64,000 nucleotides of DNA. Source: Andrena cerasifolii (lineage: Eukaryota > Arthropoda > Insecta > Hymenoptera > Andrenidae). This document shows, piece by piece, positions 36,242 to 47,960 of the stretch. The notes beneath the pieces were generated by a model. It worked only from the letters and a program-made list of their open reading frames with translations. It was not told where the DNA came from and ran no database searches. Position numbers and translations under genes: made by a program. Each line of letters starts with the position of its first letter. Within the stretch, counting starts at the first letter, position 1. The stretch lies in the NCBI RefSeq assembly GCF_050908995.1, contig NC_135132.1:7745001-7809000 (forward strand), read 5' to 3'.

Positions 36242-38326
36242 AGAACTTCCATGCTCTTCCTAGCACTCACGTGTTCGCAAGGACTTCTTTGAAGCATTAA
36301 AAGATTTGCTCAGATTTGGAACGAGTCAAAGACATATTCAAGCCTTACCGAGTCGCGCGCATACGCGGCTCGAAATGCCAATTTATCATTACTTGGATAG
36401 AACTTAACGGGGGAAAACATCAAATGACTCTGCACATTTTTATTCTAGCGTGTGTATTATTTCATATTGAAATCGTAAGCATTAGTATCTGACTTATATC
36501 AGTACAACGGCTAACTCTGTTAGTTATTTGTGTGCGCATCGCATATCAAGTAATAGACCTCACAGTACACAAACTGCCTTGCTGTACGATCCATCCAGCG
36601 CGATGTATAGTAGAAAAGTTTGCCCTTCTACGCTATAGTTTTGTATGCCTTCTATACTCCAACCGTTCGTAGTAATATTTATGTTGTTAAGGCTCGTCAA
36701 CTAACAATACTTCCAAACGTCGTAACTATACCAAATGATTTCTATGCATATCCTATGTTTACCAGACTCCCCCCCCCCCCTCCGACTGCAAGTGGGTCGA
36801 AGCAGGTTTAATACCTTTATGTTGTAGTTGTAACGGATTAACGCAATTCTATTTATTTTAGAAGATAATCTTTAAGGGAGTAATACGCAAAATTTCGCAT
36901 CGAATGCTTGTGAAGGAGAAGCCTTGCTCGACGATGTAACAGAAGCGCGTATGTTTCAGATGATTCTGGCATAGTAACAATTAAAACGTGGAAATGGCAC
37001 CTATCGTTGCTTCGGTACCGAATCAGTATTCCAAATATCGCGGAGCAGAAGCTTACTCTGCCGTGAGTTCTTAATTACAGTTCGATAATTTTTTACAAGA
37101 TGCCGGAACGTCGGCATTCTTGTTAAGTTGTTGGGAGAGGGAAAGAGAGAGAGAGGGATAAAAACATTCCTAAATTTAGAAAGAAATATTCGAAGCGGTA
37201 GAGTCTAAACATTCTACGGTGTACTGAATCTTTTGAATTACTTTGTTGCCTATATAATCATGTTATTAATTTCGAGATTTTAAATTTCTATTTATATACG
37301 TGTTATGCTCTTCTAAGTTATAAAATCTATGCTTTTTAAAAGGGCGCCCTCTGTTCTGGGGGGCCCCGTGAAATGTAGAAACAATGATCCATATCATTAT
37401 TCGTTCCGACAAAATCCACTAGCGCTTGTGTTCTGGAAATTCGAAGCGTCGCGACGGAGCGCAATCATAGGTGACATTTATACGCTTTACAGTCATTTAA
37501 CAGACGAGATACGGCGTAAAATGTATCCGCAATCGTGTAAAAGAGGAAGGAGCTTGAACGTAACACGGATGATCTCTCGCACCAGTGTGTCTCGCATGGT
37601 TACTTAATGTCGTACCGAAAAGACTGCGCAAATGGAATTTACCTCCCTCTTAAAACTAGATGCGTACAGAAATCACTTGCGACGAGAGCAGATAATAAGA
37701 TTGATATATGATATCGGCGCTGGAATACACGGTGCCCGAAGTCGAGCTGAGCAAGAAATTTTGTGTTTACGGTCAGATAGGATGCGAAGCAATACCCGAA
37801 AGAATGTGATCGCCCAACAATATGTCTTCGAAGAAAGAGGAAGAGAAGGGGGCTGCTCGAGGCTCTCCGGCTACCTTGTATCTCGAGAAGTGTACGATCT
37901 CTGTAGCGTTATTGATCCCCAGTTAAGAAAGCAAAGACGGAAAAGAGGCGGGAGCAGTTTTATCCAAGGGCTAGTGAAACGTATGGTCATCCACGAGATA
38001 TTTGGGTGTACAGAGAATCACCTGCCATTCATCGATCGTGTCGTTTCGTTTGGCGAAAATGTGATCTTTGTGGACTTGTCACGAGCATAGGAAAAATGTG
38101 TCTAGACTACCTTTCTACCCTTAACACTTCCATACCAGCTTAGATGAGTAACATTGTCTAATTAAAAGCGTTGAAACGTCGTCTCGTCACCCGCATGTAT
38201 ATTTAAAACTTTATACGATGAATTATATGTGAATGTGTAATTAAGGTTAGGAGTAAACGTATACAATAAACCTTGATCTCGCGCGTGCAATCAATGGCGT
38301 CTTCGTTCCGCTCGGGCGAGTCTATT

Positions 38327-38682
38327 AGGGGCCGTCCTTAAATTACGTAAGGTTAATTTTAGCGATTTCGTACCCCCTCCCTGCCCCAGTATAAAAATTC
38401 GTAAGATTTGATATCGCAACTCCCTCCTTGCGTAACATTTTTTACATTTAACCTTTCTACTTATTAAAATTCTGTTAAAAGTTTGTATAATTCATTTAAT
38501 AACTCGGATTCGTGAAATTTAAACTAAAACTACTCTTCTGGAACATTAATGATAGAATTTGTATTTATTGAAAATTAGGTTGAAAAATATTACGTAATAC
38601 GTTACCTGACACCCCTCCTCCCTCTGTAAGAAATTCAGGACCCCCCCAAAAAAAGCCTTACGTAATTTAAGGAGGACTCCTT
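38327..38682. mobile_element. MITE with GTCCTTAAATTACG ends (family copy 2)
   Basis: Left end GGGGCCGTCCTTAAATTACG, right end CGTAATTTAAGGAGGACTCC. It aligns with the 5.07-5.41 kb copy end to end, including the block near TACCCCCTCCC and AAATATTACGTAA. Full length, with inverted ends diverged by several bases. Confidence 0.78.
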
Positions 38683-39707
38683 ACCTCGCCAGAGGCTGTC
38701 GAACGAATGCGCCCAGCAGTTTAATCAGAGTTTATTGTATTAGAGAGGATACAATCAATTTGCGCACTTGTGATTTAGCGTTGTAAAGGGTATGCGACCT
38801 TCAAATACAATTATGTTCACCGAATCGAAATTATGAAGTTTTTAAATTTTATCGCCGGAGCAAGTGTTGCTATCAAATTGTTTATTCTTTTGTTCTGTAT
38901 TATGCAATGGCCGTTAGGTTAGTGCGCGTGAAATATCATTTATTTAAGTCGCAACTTCGAACGCTGTTCGTAAACAGTTTTCAATTTAGCACAGCTATTT
39001 CTCATTCGTTCAAAATTCCACCTAGCCATTCTTCTGATTAAAAAGGTGATTCTGAAAGTGATATTTCGCGCGGACCGACCTAATTAAAAGCGCGATATCG
39101 GTGCTTTGCGTGTAATGCTCGAATGTTTCGTAATATAATACGGCTTGGTGTCTCTAGAACGATGAAAGGAACTCGTAGGATTATTTTCTCGGTGAATCAT
39201 TCGCAAGTAATGGGAAATGCTTGAGGTCTTGGAAGAGGGAGAAACGGAGGGGCGCGGAATGTGTTACACCTGACGGCAATGGAATTTCCCATCCCGCGTG
39301 AATGGTGACGTCGTGACACCGAATCAAATTAATCCATATTACTCTTAAGTAAGGGAGAAGCACTTTTACACCGATAAAGATAAGAGATTCCCGCTCAGGC
39401 GGCGCGATCAAAGAGAAAGTAAGGCGGAAATCGTAGACGAAGTAAGATCCCTGTCCCCTGCATCTCAAATTGGCGCGATATTGCCGTTTCTACAACAGGA
39501 AACAATATTTTGCATCAACATGTACTGATTATGTAAGAGATTGTATTTACTTGCACAAACGAAATAAGAATTGGATAATGGAAAAAGCGACGATTCCCCT
39601 TATTTCCCTGCGGCAACCAGTCCTCCCCCGTTCGGGATCGAATTACAAGAATTATAATCAAACGTTCACTTAACTAGAGTATAAACTCAAAGCGTCAGGA
39701 TACTTAA

Positions 39708-40360
39708 GGGGCAACGCCACTGTAACGGCACAAAAACGTAGTATAGAAAATTACCTTTGACAATTATTTGTGGGTTAAAAAAGAAATAAGTGGAAAATCT
39801 GTTTAAACGCCTTTGTTAGTCACATCTTAAGTAGTTTCAAGCTATTTTTATTTTCTTTTCACTTCTCCCTAATGGCACTTTAAACGCGTTTTTCTCAGAA
39901 CCACTTTTTCAAATTTGCTTCCAGCAGAACTTAAGGGGTCTCTCTACCTTGATGGCCTGAAAAGGAGCGCGATATTTGGGATTTTTTTTTTAAGAGAAAC
40001 CCTCAAATTATATTAATTGAAAACCTTATGTCTATATTTGTACATATTTAGGCAACATTTAAAAAAAAAGCGGTACCTAAAACTTTAAACGCGTTTTTCT
40101 CAAAACGATGTTTTTCGAATTGGTTAGCATATCTCAAAAACCAATCACCCGATTTACTTCAAACTTGGCATATATCTTTAGCAGATGTCTCATTCTCGCT
40201 GGTATTAAAACTAAGTTGGTTTTTACAAAATTAGACTTTTGCGACTTAAAAAGACAGCGAATTGTTTTGCAGAAACAGATTTTCCACTGATCCCTTTGTT
40301 TATCCACAAACAATTGCTAAAGCTAACTACGTTTTTGTGCCGCTAGAGTGGTGTTACCCC
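39708..40360. mobile_element. MITE with GGGGCAACGCCACT ends
   Basis: The left end GGGGCAACGCCACTGTAACG and the right end AGAGTGGTGTTACCCC are inverted. A TTAA precedes the left end (39704-39707), but the right flank is TTGC. Two tandem segments each contain TTTAAACGCGTTTTTCTCA. Subterminal AAAAACGTAG and CTACGTTTTT are complementary. No transposase frame. Confidence 0.72.
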
Positions 40361-41097
40361 TTGCGGTATTCAAAACGCCATAGTTCTCGCTAAACAAATT
40401 CCCGAAACTGGCACTGAGAACGGGCAGTCAAACTAGGGTACCCGCTTAAATATCGAAAATATTCACCAACATGGGGGTCCAGCTCGAGATGATTTCAGCG
40501 AGTTATATCAAAGGTTTATTCATTACATTGTACAGAAATTCACCGCATTAGTAGTGCCTACAGCGAGTCTGTGATACATGCTTCCATAGAAAAAACTTAT
40601 GAAAAGATCGGCTTGAATAAAGATACACGATATACGTTTACGTAAATAAAGTTTGCCTTCGTGAAATCGTTGCTCCCGCGTCCGCGAGCTATACATCCGT
40701 TCCCTCTACATCCTCGACCCTCGTAAAAATATGCCGCTCCAGTGTTCTGCACATAGGCATACATAGACGGAGCAGAAGCTGGGACTATCGGCGAGGGGAA
40801 CGGTAGTCTTGGAGGGGAAAAGGCAGAGGTTCAGGCACGTCGGTTAGCTTCGGACGCATTCGGCATGTATAAAACCACTGCGTTACCCGATTTACTCGTA
40901 TCGCTCCCCTTACCGCGAACCTTGCCAGCCCCCCGTCAGCTTACGCTCCGTCTATATGTGTCTATGGTTCTGCAGACTTAATACCGAGGCCGGTGCAAGA
41001 CACGTTAGCCGATCGCCGCCGCGATCGCAGCAGGGGAGAAGACTGATATAAATACTTTACATATCGATGTCTCGAATCGTGTTACCGTACTCCGCGC

Positions 41098-44000
41098 TTA
41101 GGAGTTCCTGATACCAAGCGCCTGCTCCAGTTCCGCGCGCTTCTGCTGGACCTTCGTATAGAAGTACCGGCAGACGGCTTCCTGTGCCCACGGCTGGTAA
41201 TAGAACTCCGCCCTGCGCTCCTCCTCCGGGTTCCCGACGACGTCTATCATCGTCTTCAAGTCCCTCGTCTGCGAGATGATCCACTTGTTGATGAACTGCT
41301 GGGGATCCTTGGCGAAGCTCAGGAAGAACTCCCGGTTAGTCTTCAGCTGATTGATCGTCTCCACCGTTTCGTGGATCTTGTTGTCCAGGCTCTGGATCTC
41401 CTGCTGGCTGGCGGTCGAGAGCAGGAAATTGTTCATCTGCGTTTTCAACGTGTCGTCCACCTCCACGTCTATGTCGTAGCAGGCAGTCTGCTTCGTCTCC
41501 GTGCCTGGTGGAAGACACAGGGAAATGTACAGATCGCTGTCCTCCAGGGAGTGTTTAGTAAGGTGAGAGGTAGAGGTGTGCGAGAACCCGAAAATGTCGG
41601 GTCGGGTCGGCGATTATTCTAGGGATCGGGACGGGTTCCCGAGGGTTTCGGGATTCGTGTTGTTAGGACTGACTGATGTTTGTACTTCGGGAAAACAACA
41701 ATGTCTCTACACTTTTTCTTTGGAATCCCAACACTTTTTGGGAGTCCCGACTCTCTCGGGAATCACGGATATTCTCGGGAACCGGACCCGACCCGACTTT
41801 GGGTTCCCGACATTTTCGGGTTCTCGCACACCTCTGGCGAGAGGTAACTAGTAACGCACCCTCCACGCTGATAACATGGTTGATTACGATAGGATCGGGC
41901 GGGTGAAGCAGCGGGTTCAAACGCTGCGGTATCTCCGCGAATTTCATCCTGGAGCAGGCGAATATTTGCTCCAAATACTTATCACAGTTTATGAACTCCC
42001 TCTCGTGACTGTCCTGCAGCTTGTGCGTCTTTATGTACTGCCATAGCGCGGAGATGATGACGGGTCTCGTTTGCGTATGTACACCTAGGAGTCGTGCTAA
42101 TCTGGGATCTAGTTTGAACTGCGAAGAAGAACGTTAAGTTGTTATTTTATTAACTTCTTATTTTTCACGTTTTTCTGAAAAGTTGTCAACTACTGATACA
42201 TGGTCAACTACTGGTACCTTCACCCTAGTTTTAGTTTAAATTTCTCGAAGACGAGTTAAACGAATGATATAAACATTTAAAAGAATTTTAATGACTGAAA
42301 ACAGTTGAATGTAAAAAATATTACGTAAGCAGGGGGTTGCAATATGAAATTTTATGAATTCTTATACTGGGGGAGGGAGGTGGTAAGAAATCGCCAAAAT
42401 TACCCTTACGTAATTTAAGGACAGCCCCTACGACCCGTTAAGATGAAACAGTGGGAGGACTGTTACCTGTAGAGGCTGGTAATCAAGGAGCAGCAGAATA
42501 GTACATCGAACATTTTTATCGCCGGGTCTTTTCACCTGGAAACCGTCGGTTTCCTGTGTTGTCAACGTGCGGTGCCACTCCACCAAGTGGTTATCAGGGC
42601 CGTATAAATCCTTATCCAATTCTATGACTAAGCTCTTGAAGAACGAGGAGAACTTCCTCTTCACCTAAGTGTTATCAGACAAGTTATCATCCTGCATAGT
42701 TAGCGGACACTTAGTTTCATAGTTCCATTACCTTATTGGGATCATTTTTCGTATCGTCTAGGAGCCGCCCCTCGACTCTAAGCTCCCAAGACGCAACCGA
42801 ACCCTCCTCCCCCTCGCCGGCCTCTTTGGCCGGGTAGAACGTATTCGATATGAATATCCGCAGCTTCCTCTTCTGCTTCATGGGACGCTTCAGCGCCTCT
42901 TGTATGTCAAGGCGCTTTCGCATTATAGTCGCGTCTAGCTTCCTCTCGAACGCCAGCAGATCCATGTAAGCCTGGGACTCGGGCACCAGGTCGCGCACTT
43001 TCTGCGGCAATATTTTGTCCGCCAACTTTTTCTTCTTCTTGGATGTGGAATGTGAAAAATCACTGTTCCAAAAATACCTAAATGAGTTCGTGTAAAAATC
43101 ATAGATTCAAAAATCAATAAACCAATTTTGAAGCTTATGAGATGCAGTGAAGTTCCTGGTAAATCGGTAAACGGTTTTTTAACGAAGCGATCGATTACGC
43201 AAGAATTACGAGCGCTGGAAGCTACTTCTTTTAAGGGGGTATTCTACCCAAAAATTCGATTTTTTTTTCTTTGATTTTCTAATAGCTTAGGGTTTTGAAA
43301 ATATGTCCCTAAAATATTAAGGTGAGATTTGGAAAACTCCCGGAGTTATAGGGGCTTAAGGCCGCAGCCTGTAGATTAAAAAAATCTTTGGTACTTTCGT
43401 TTCAGATGACTAGGACGGCCGGAATTCGTGCGCCCGATTTGGGCCGGTTTTTAATAACGCGACCTGCGCTTCGGCGTGTAACTTGTACAAATTTCAATAT
43501 AATGCGTTCCAACAATTTGTGTCGATAGTTCAAACACTGCTAAATATGTGTGCAAAGCCCCTGCCCTGTAGGTGCGGTAGGTTTTCCAGAATTAATTTCC
43601 CAATATCACCTTCTGAAACCAGTGTCTAGACTAGAATACCCCTTTAAGAAACGAAACGTTAACGCATTCGTCGAGGGGATTATTCGATGCGGGGAGACAA
43701 TGAGTACAATGATAAACAGTAATACGAACTTAAGAGAAAAATGCATGCGGCGCCGGCGCACTTACGGTTTCTGCTGCGACATGGGGATGCGTTGGTCCGC
43801 GCTCCTCTTACCGACCGGCGGAGTGGGCATTGGTCCCTGGCGAATGTTGGAGTAAGGTTGACTCGTTCTTATTATGCTCCCCGGGCCGGGTCCCGCGTTC
43901 GCCATCTGCGGAGGCGGAGTGAATCCCGACCGTTGTTGCATCTGTGTAAATAAGATTACAAAATATTTTTTCACGCGGAAAGCGCAATTATATACGTCGG

Positions 44001-44167
44001 TGGTGCGATGTATTAGTGACAGTAACGTTCGCTGAAATCCAGGATATACTCACGGGAAAATTTGGGCCCGAGTATTGCCGCAAATTCGGAGGTACAGACG
44101 AGGCTGTATATCTTTGTTGCGGCGGGACATTATTCCCCGTGTTTGGTACAGGAAACCTCTGTGCCAT
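41098..44167 (-). CDS. Bap60: BAP60/SMARCD, subunit of the SWI/SNF (Brahma) chromatin remodeller
   Basis: BAF60 proteins bridge transcription factors to the BAF/PBAF complexes in the nucleus. Exons on the - strand: 44167-44054, 43941-43766, 43077-42732, 42664-42467, 42118-41860 and 41504-41098. They are in phase and give 499 residues (human SMARCD1 515). Exons 1-2 encode a Pro/Gln-rich N-terminus (start MAQRFPVPNTGNN). Exon 3 contains KKKKKLADKILPQKVRDLVP, exon 4 KRKFSSFFKSLVIELDKDLY, and exon 5 the SWIB/MDM2 domain (DPRLARLLGVHTQTRP). The last exon encodes the coiled coil and ends YTKVQQKRAELEQALGIRNS. I added the first part of exon 3 (YFWNSDFSHSTS) because only that acceptor keeps phase. 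Introns 2 and 5 carry MITEs and intron 4 a MITE fragment. Confidence 0.95.
41571..41836. mobile_element. hAT-type MITE with perfect 30-bp ends
   Basis: The ends AGAGGTGTGCGAGAACCCG and CGGGTTCTCGCACACCTCT extend as perfect inverted repeats for about 30 bp. The 8-bp flanks GTGAGAGG (41563-41570) and GCGAGAGG (41837-41844) match at seven of eight. The interior is rich in TCGGG and CCCGA. It occupies most of BAP60 intron 5. Confidence 0.82.
42304..42430. mobile_element. Truncated MITE of the GTCCTTAAATTACG family (copy 3)
   Basis: Only one half is present: AAATATTACGTAAGCAGGGG through CTTACGTAATTTAAGGACAG at the right end. It lies in BAP60 intron 4. The other half is missing. Confidence 0.7.
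43235..43643. mobile_element. MITE with TTAA duplication in BAP60 intron 2
   Basis: TTAA at 43231-43234 and 43644-43647 flank inverted ends GGGGGTATTCTA and TAGAATACCCCT. No coding capacity. piggyBac-type target site and GGGG ends match the elements at 2.2, 19.05 and 35.2 kb, though the interior is unrelated. Confidence 0.78.
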
Positions 44168-44780
44168 GTCTCTTTGGTCACCACCCTAACGGGGCAGAAC
44201 AAGCTTCTTATTTAAACGAACGTTCACCTCCCATTAGCGACAACTTCGTTTTATCGCGAAAGAAAATCTCCTCGTATTTTATTATTCTTCCCGAAGCTGT
44301 TTATTTAAATACGGAAGGAGGCAGCAGCATCTAACAGCGATGCGAATTGTCTGTCAACTACCAAGGAAAAACAAAAACATAACCTTCGAAGGCGATTGCG
44401 AGCTTATTTACGCGCAAGGTTAGAATTGAACTCTATTTTCGGAGCTAAACAAACATTTTCGTTCTGAGTAATGATTTACCGGGGGATAAATGAGAACACG
44501 GGAAGTATTAAAACACTGCGGGGCACAGCTTCTGTCGGTTCTCCGTTAAATTCGAGCACACTTTTGCGTAACGCCACATTTCGATTCGGTGAATTTGAGG
44601 TTATGATATTTTATGGTTTGGCGTAGAGTGGAGATTAAAGAATGCGAAGGATGGGTGAAATACGATCAGCGAGTAACGAAAAACAACCTACGCCTTGAAA
44701 GCTTCTATCCACTTTCTGTCAGGGTTAGTAAGCTCTCAGTGAAGCGGCAGATTACAGATGCATTACCTCCGCGTTCTGTC

Positions 44781-44906
44781 GCCAAGAGGGCGCTGGTCGT
44801 GGCGCGCTGGCGCTTCTTGATTTAAACACCAGAGGGCTACGGAATGAGCGGCTTGAAAAGGTATGTACTTGTGAGAATTAGCAACTGTCCGTGGCCCTCT
44901 GGTGGC
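44781..44906. promoter_or_regulatory. Cluster of CTCF-like binding motifs
   Basis: CACCAGAGGGC occurs on the + strand at 44827-44837, and GCCACCAGAGGGCC on the - strand at 44906-44893. A weaker relative, GCCAAGAGGGCGC, lies at 44781-44793. The first two fit the CTCF core CCASYAGRKGGC with at most one mismatch and point towards each other. They sit between two divergent genes, where an insulator would be plausible. Binding is not shown by sequence alone. Confidence 0.5.
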
Positions 44907-47130
44907 GATTCTGAGAAGCGTGGCTATTTAAATTTGAAATCCTAGACAAACTTCTTTTTTTAATGAAAACGTTAAGAATAAAAAAAAGAAATTTGTCTGG
45001 TTTCTGTTTGTAATTAGTAAATATGGGAATGTTAATTTTGATTTGAATTTAAAAATTATGTAAAGTGTAACGTGTGGAGTAATTAATTTTTTATTATAAT
45101 TGATGGTTTTATTATAATATACCATGCGCGTGTGTTATGGGTATCATTAAATATGAAATTAGGAAATGTTTAGATGAATTAGTACGGTAGATCTTGGAAA
45201 TGCAATTTCGGTGAATTGTGGGAATATATGTTAATACCTCGAATTCCTTCTAACATTGAATAAACGATTAAGAGATGGTAATAATAGAATACCTTGAACA
45301 CCACCTGTGCAAGTGGATTCTCATGAAAGTAATTAATCATAAGCCGCGGAAATTTAATTTCGGACAATACGTATTTAAATCGCTGAATCGTTGAACTAAC
45401 TTCAAACAAGTGGGAGGAAATTATTCATGGATAGTATTATAAACGCCCCGTCATACTATTTCACGCTTAAACTCAAGTTTCATAAATACTTTCACTGAGT
45501 AAGAACTTGAAAACCCGAGAACTGTCCTTTCTCAAAATTTCGTTTTTGAATCAATTAAATCAGGATAACGGAAATGAAAGTATTCGGAGAGCATTTATTA
45601 AAATTACACGAAGGATTCGTAATTCGGGGTAAATTTATTTTATTTTAAAACGGAAATTAATTTCACGATACTCATATAAAAAGAAACCAACAGAACAATG
45701 CGTTCCAGAACCTATTATCCTCCTTCATTTAAAGTCGAAGCCAATCAGCAAAAGAGTCGTTAACGTAGGGACCTAGAGTGTCGGTATCTAAGAGGTAATA
45801 TAAAAAAAGATAACCTTGCGAAAAAAAATCACTAGATTCCAATGCAAGGTCGTTAAAGCGCCATTGAAACAGCTAAAATGTTTGGAACTCGTTGAAAAGT
45901 TTGCAGCCCGTCGAGGAAGAGGGGATCGTAGCGAATGGAAGTACGCAGGACGTCGCGATTATATTTAAACCTGACTCAGTAGCCAGCGATTTTGCCAATG
46001 AATAATCTTCCATATCATTGGATTAACAGAGTCATCCCTCTAGTTGCGCAATTGCGTATTACCATGTCCCGGTAAAAGTTCGTTCGCGAAAGAGATGGCC
46101 ATATATGGAGGCGCCCTCCATCGTTGCACCGAGGAGCTTCTCATTTTTTCAACTTCTGCCCTATCCTCCTGGGTCCCTTTTCCTCCACGAGTGTCACGTA
46201 AATTCAGAAACTGGACCACGCAATTATAACCCGACCTATATCGAAGTTTATTTAAAGAAAAAACTCGCCACGCTCTGCGCAATCGATTTTCTCTCTGTTT
46301 CTTTTTTCTCCGAATATTTGGAGCGTTGACTGCAACAACGAGGATGCTTTGTAGGTGGCAATATGGCGGCTTCCTTGAGCGAAGTTGAATGCAACTGTTT
46401 CTCCAGGAAAGAATGTTGTATGAAGTGAAATAAAGTAATCTGTTCTGTGATTACCGCTTCGTCATTTCTATTCTTTCCTTTTTTACCATTTGGGTGGCGG
46501 TAATTTGAAGAATGTATTCCTGAGTGACGGTGGGAGGCGGGAGGTGAACGCAGACGAGCCGGAAGTTGATGTTACCAGACGCTATAATTGGGAATGGAGT
46601 CACATCGATAATTCAGAGTTTCCAACTGAGAATATTTTTAATTCACTTGCAGTCTGACTGAAAATTTTGAGAGCAGCCCGGCTGAAGTAAGCTATCGCGG
46701 CGGAAGTTGCGGCGTACAGGAGAATTGTTCAGAATTAGTTGGCCATAAAGAAGATCAACATCCACAGTTTCTAAAAGAGGGAATGAGTCAAGCCCGAAAC
46801 AAATGGGAATATTGTATATTTAACACAGTGTTAAGCCTTTTCATTCCAATTCAGCAGATTGTTGAATGAAAATACATGATAAAAATAAGATTTTATATCC
46901 TCCAAAGAAGACTTGAATTAAAAAAAGAAATGAGTGCCGTTCTAGCGCAGCTGTTGCAGTACAGATGGCTACAATTCTAAGTTTCGCCTGTCACATATTG
47001 AATACACACCTTACCTAGCCACGCCTATTATAAATACCTAAAGCTCACCAACACTTTCTGCGCATAATTTGTGCCCAACCTTCTCCTCGCATTTATACAA
47101 AACTTCAAATAGACCCTTCAGGTCCCTAAA

Positions 47131-47246
47131 GTCGGGAATCCACCTGGAAGCTAAGCTAAGCTAAGCTAAGCTAATTTTTTAAAATGTAGCATGGCATAGT
47201 ACAGCCTGGCTTAGCTCAGCTTAGCTTCTAGGTGGATTCCCGGCTT
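47131..47246. mobile_element. Short inverted-repeat element with AAGCT array
   Basis: CGGGAATCCACCTGGAAGCT at the left and AGCTTCTAGGTGGATTCCCG at the right are inverted and differ by two bases. The left arm is followed by about five AGCTA units, and GGCTTAGCTCAGCTTAGC is in the right arm. Total about 116 bp. A tiny MITE or a stable hairpin. Confidence 0.7.
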
Positions 47247-47893
47247 AACTCTTTATTGGCGTGGCCCAATTCGGGGCTTTTCAGCCATAGTTTCTCATCC
47301 TTACAATTTTTTTTAGACAAATTAAGCTACAGCGCACCTAAATACTTCATTCCTCCAGTAAAAATCCCAAATAGACCCCACGAAACACTGTGCGCTTACA
47401 AAATACTTAAGACTCCTAGCTAGACAAGCTCCATAGGCCTGTGGTAACACCAGATATGACCATTTCAATCACTTAAAAATCACTCCCAGAATCGAAGACC
47501 AGCCCTTCCAATAAAATTACACACCCCACCAAGCTCCTCAGTGCAGCAACCTCCTTACCATCCCATATTCACTCTTCATCTCGTACTCCAGCGTCCGCCC
47601 GAACCAGGCCACTAAAACAAAGCCTCTAAGCCTTGCAGAATGGCACCGAGTGCCTCTAAATCCTCCATAGGCCACCACTGCACGTTCCACAGGCGGGTGG
47701 CAGCTGCGATTTTGGAAATCCACCGTGCATGGCCCTCTGTCTAAGTGAATAACTGGCTAATATTAGATCCCAGAAAACTGTGGAAGCCGCGCACACACAC
47801 GCGTCGTCTTTTTTCGACGTACGCCAACTTGGGGGTGGTGAAACCCGCGTGTTGGACAGTTTCCTCCGGAGCGTGGGCCGCCTTCCTCGCCGG

Positions 47894-47931
47894 TATAAGA
47901 GGGGCTGGGTATCGGTCCGAGCACTTCAGTC
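47894..47931 (+). promoter_or_regulatory. Mp20 core promoter (TATA box and initiator)
   Basis: TATAAGA at 47894-47900 is followed 32 bp later by an insect-type initiator TCAGTC at 47926-47931. The start codon is at 47961, giving a short leader of about 33 bases. A TATA plus initiator promoter fits a strongly expressed muscle gene. Confidence 0.75.
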
Positions 47932-47960
47932 CTCTCAAAGAAACACCACAAGGTACAAGG

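Larger units (their letters stand above)
36242..40511. other. PP1-inhibitor 3' region and gene-poor spacer
   Basis: Probably holds the 3' UTR of the PPP1R14 gene to AATAAA at 38265-38270. An open frame of 152 codons at 37632-38090 has no recognised similarity and may be chance. Two MITEs are listed separately. A TTTATT at about 40512, read on the - strand, is a candidate polyadenylation signal for BAP60. Confidence 0.35.
44168..47893. other. Intergenic region between BAP60 and Mp20
   Basis: No coding exon is supportable. It contains a CTCF-like motif cluster (44781-44906), a short inverted-repeat element (47131-47246) and an otherwise AT-rich spacer. The gene-proximal ends must hold the BAP60 and Mp20 promoters. 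Confidence 0.5.

Noticed and set aside
37632..38090. 152-codon open frame on the + strand
   Set aside because: No recognised domain, no supporting splice sites, and it lies before the probable polyadenylation signal of the PPP1R14 gene at 38265, so it may be 3' UTR or chance.
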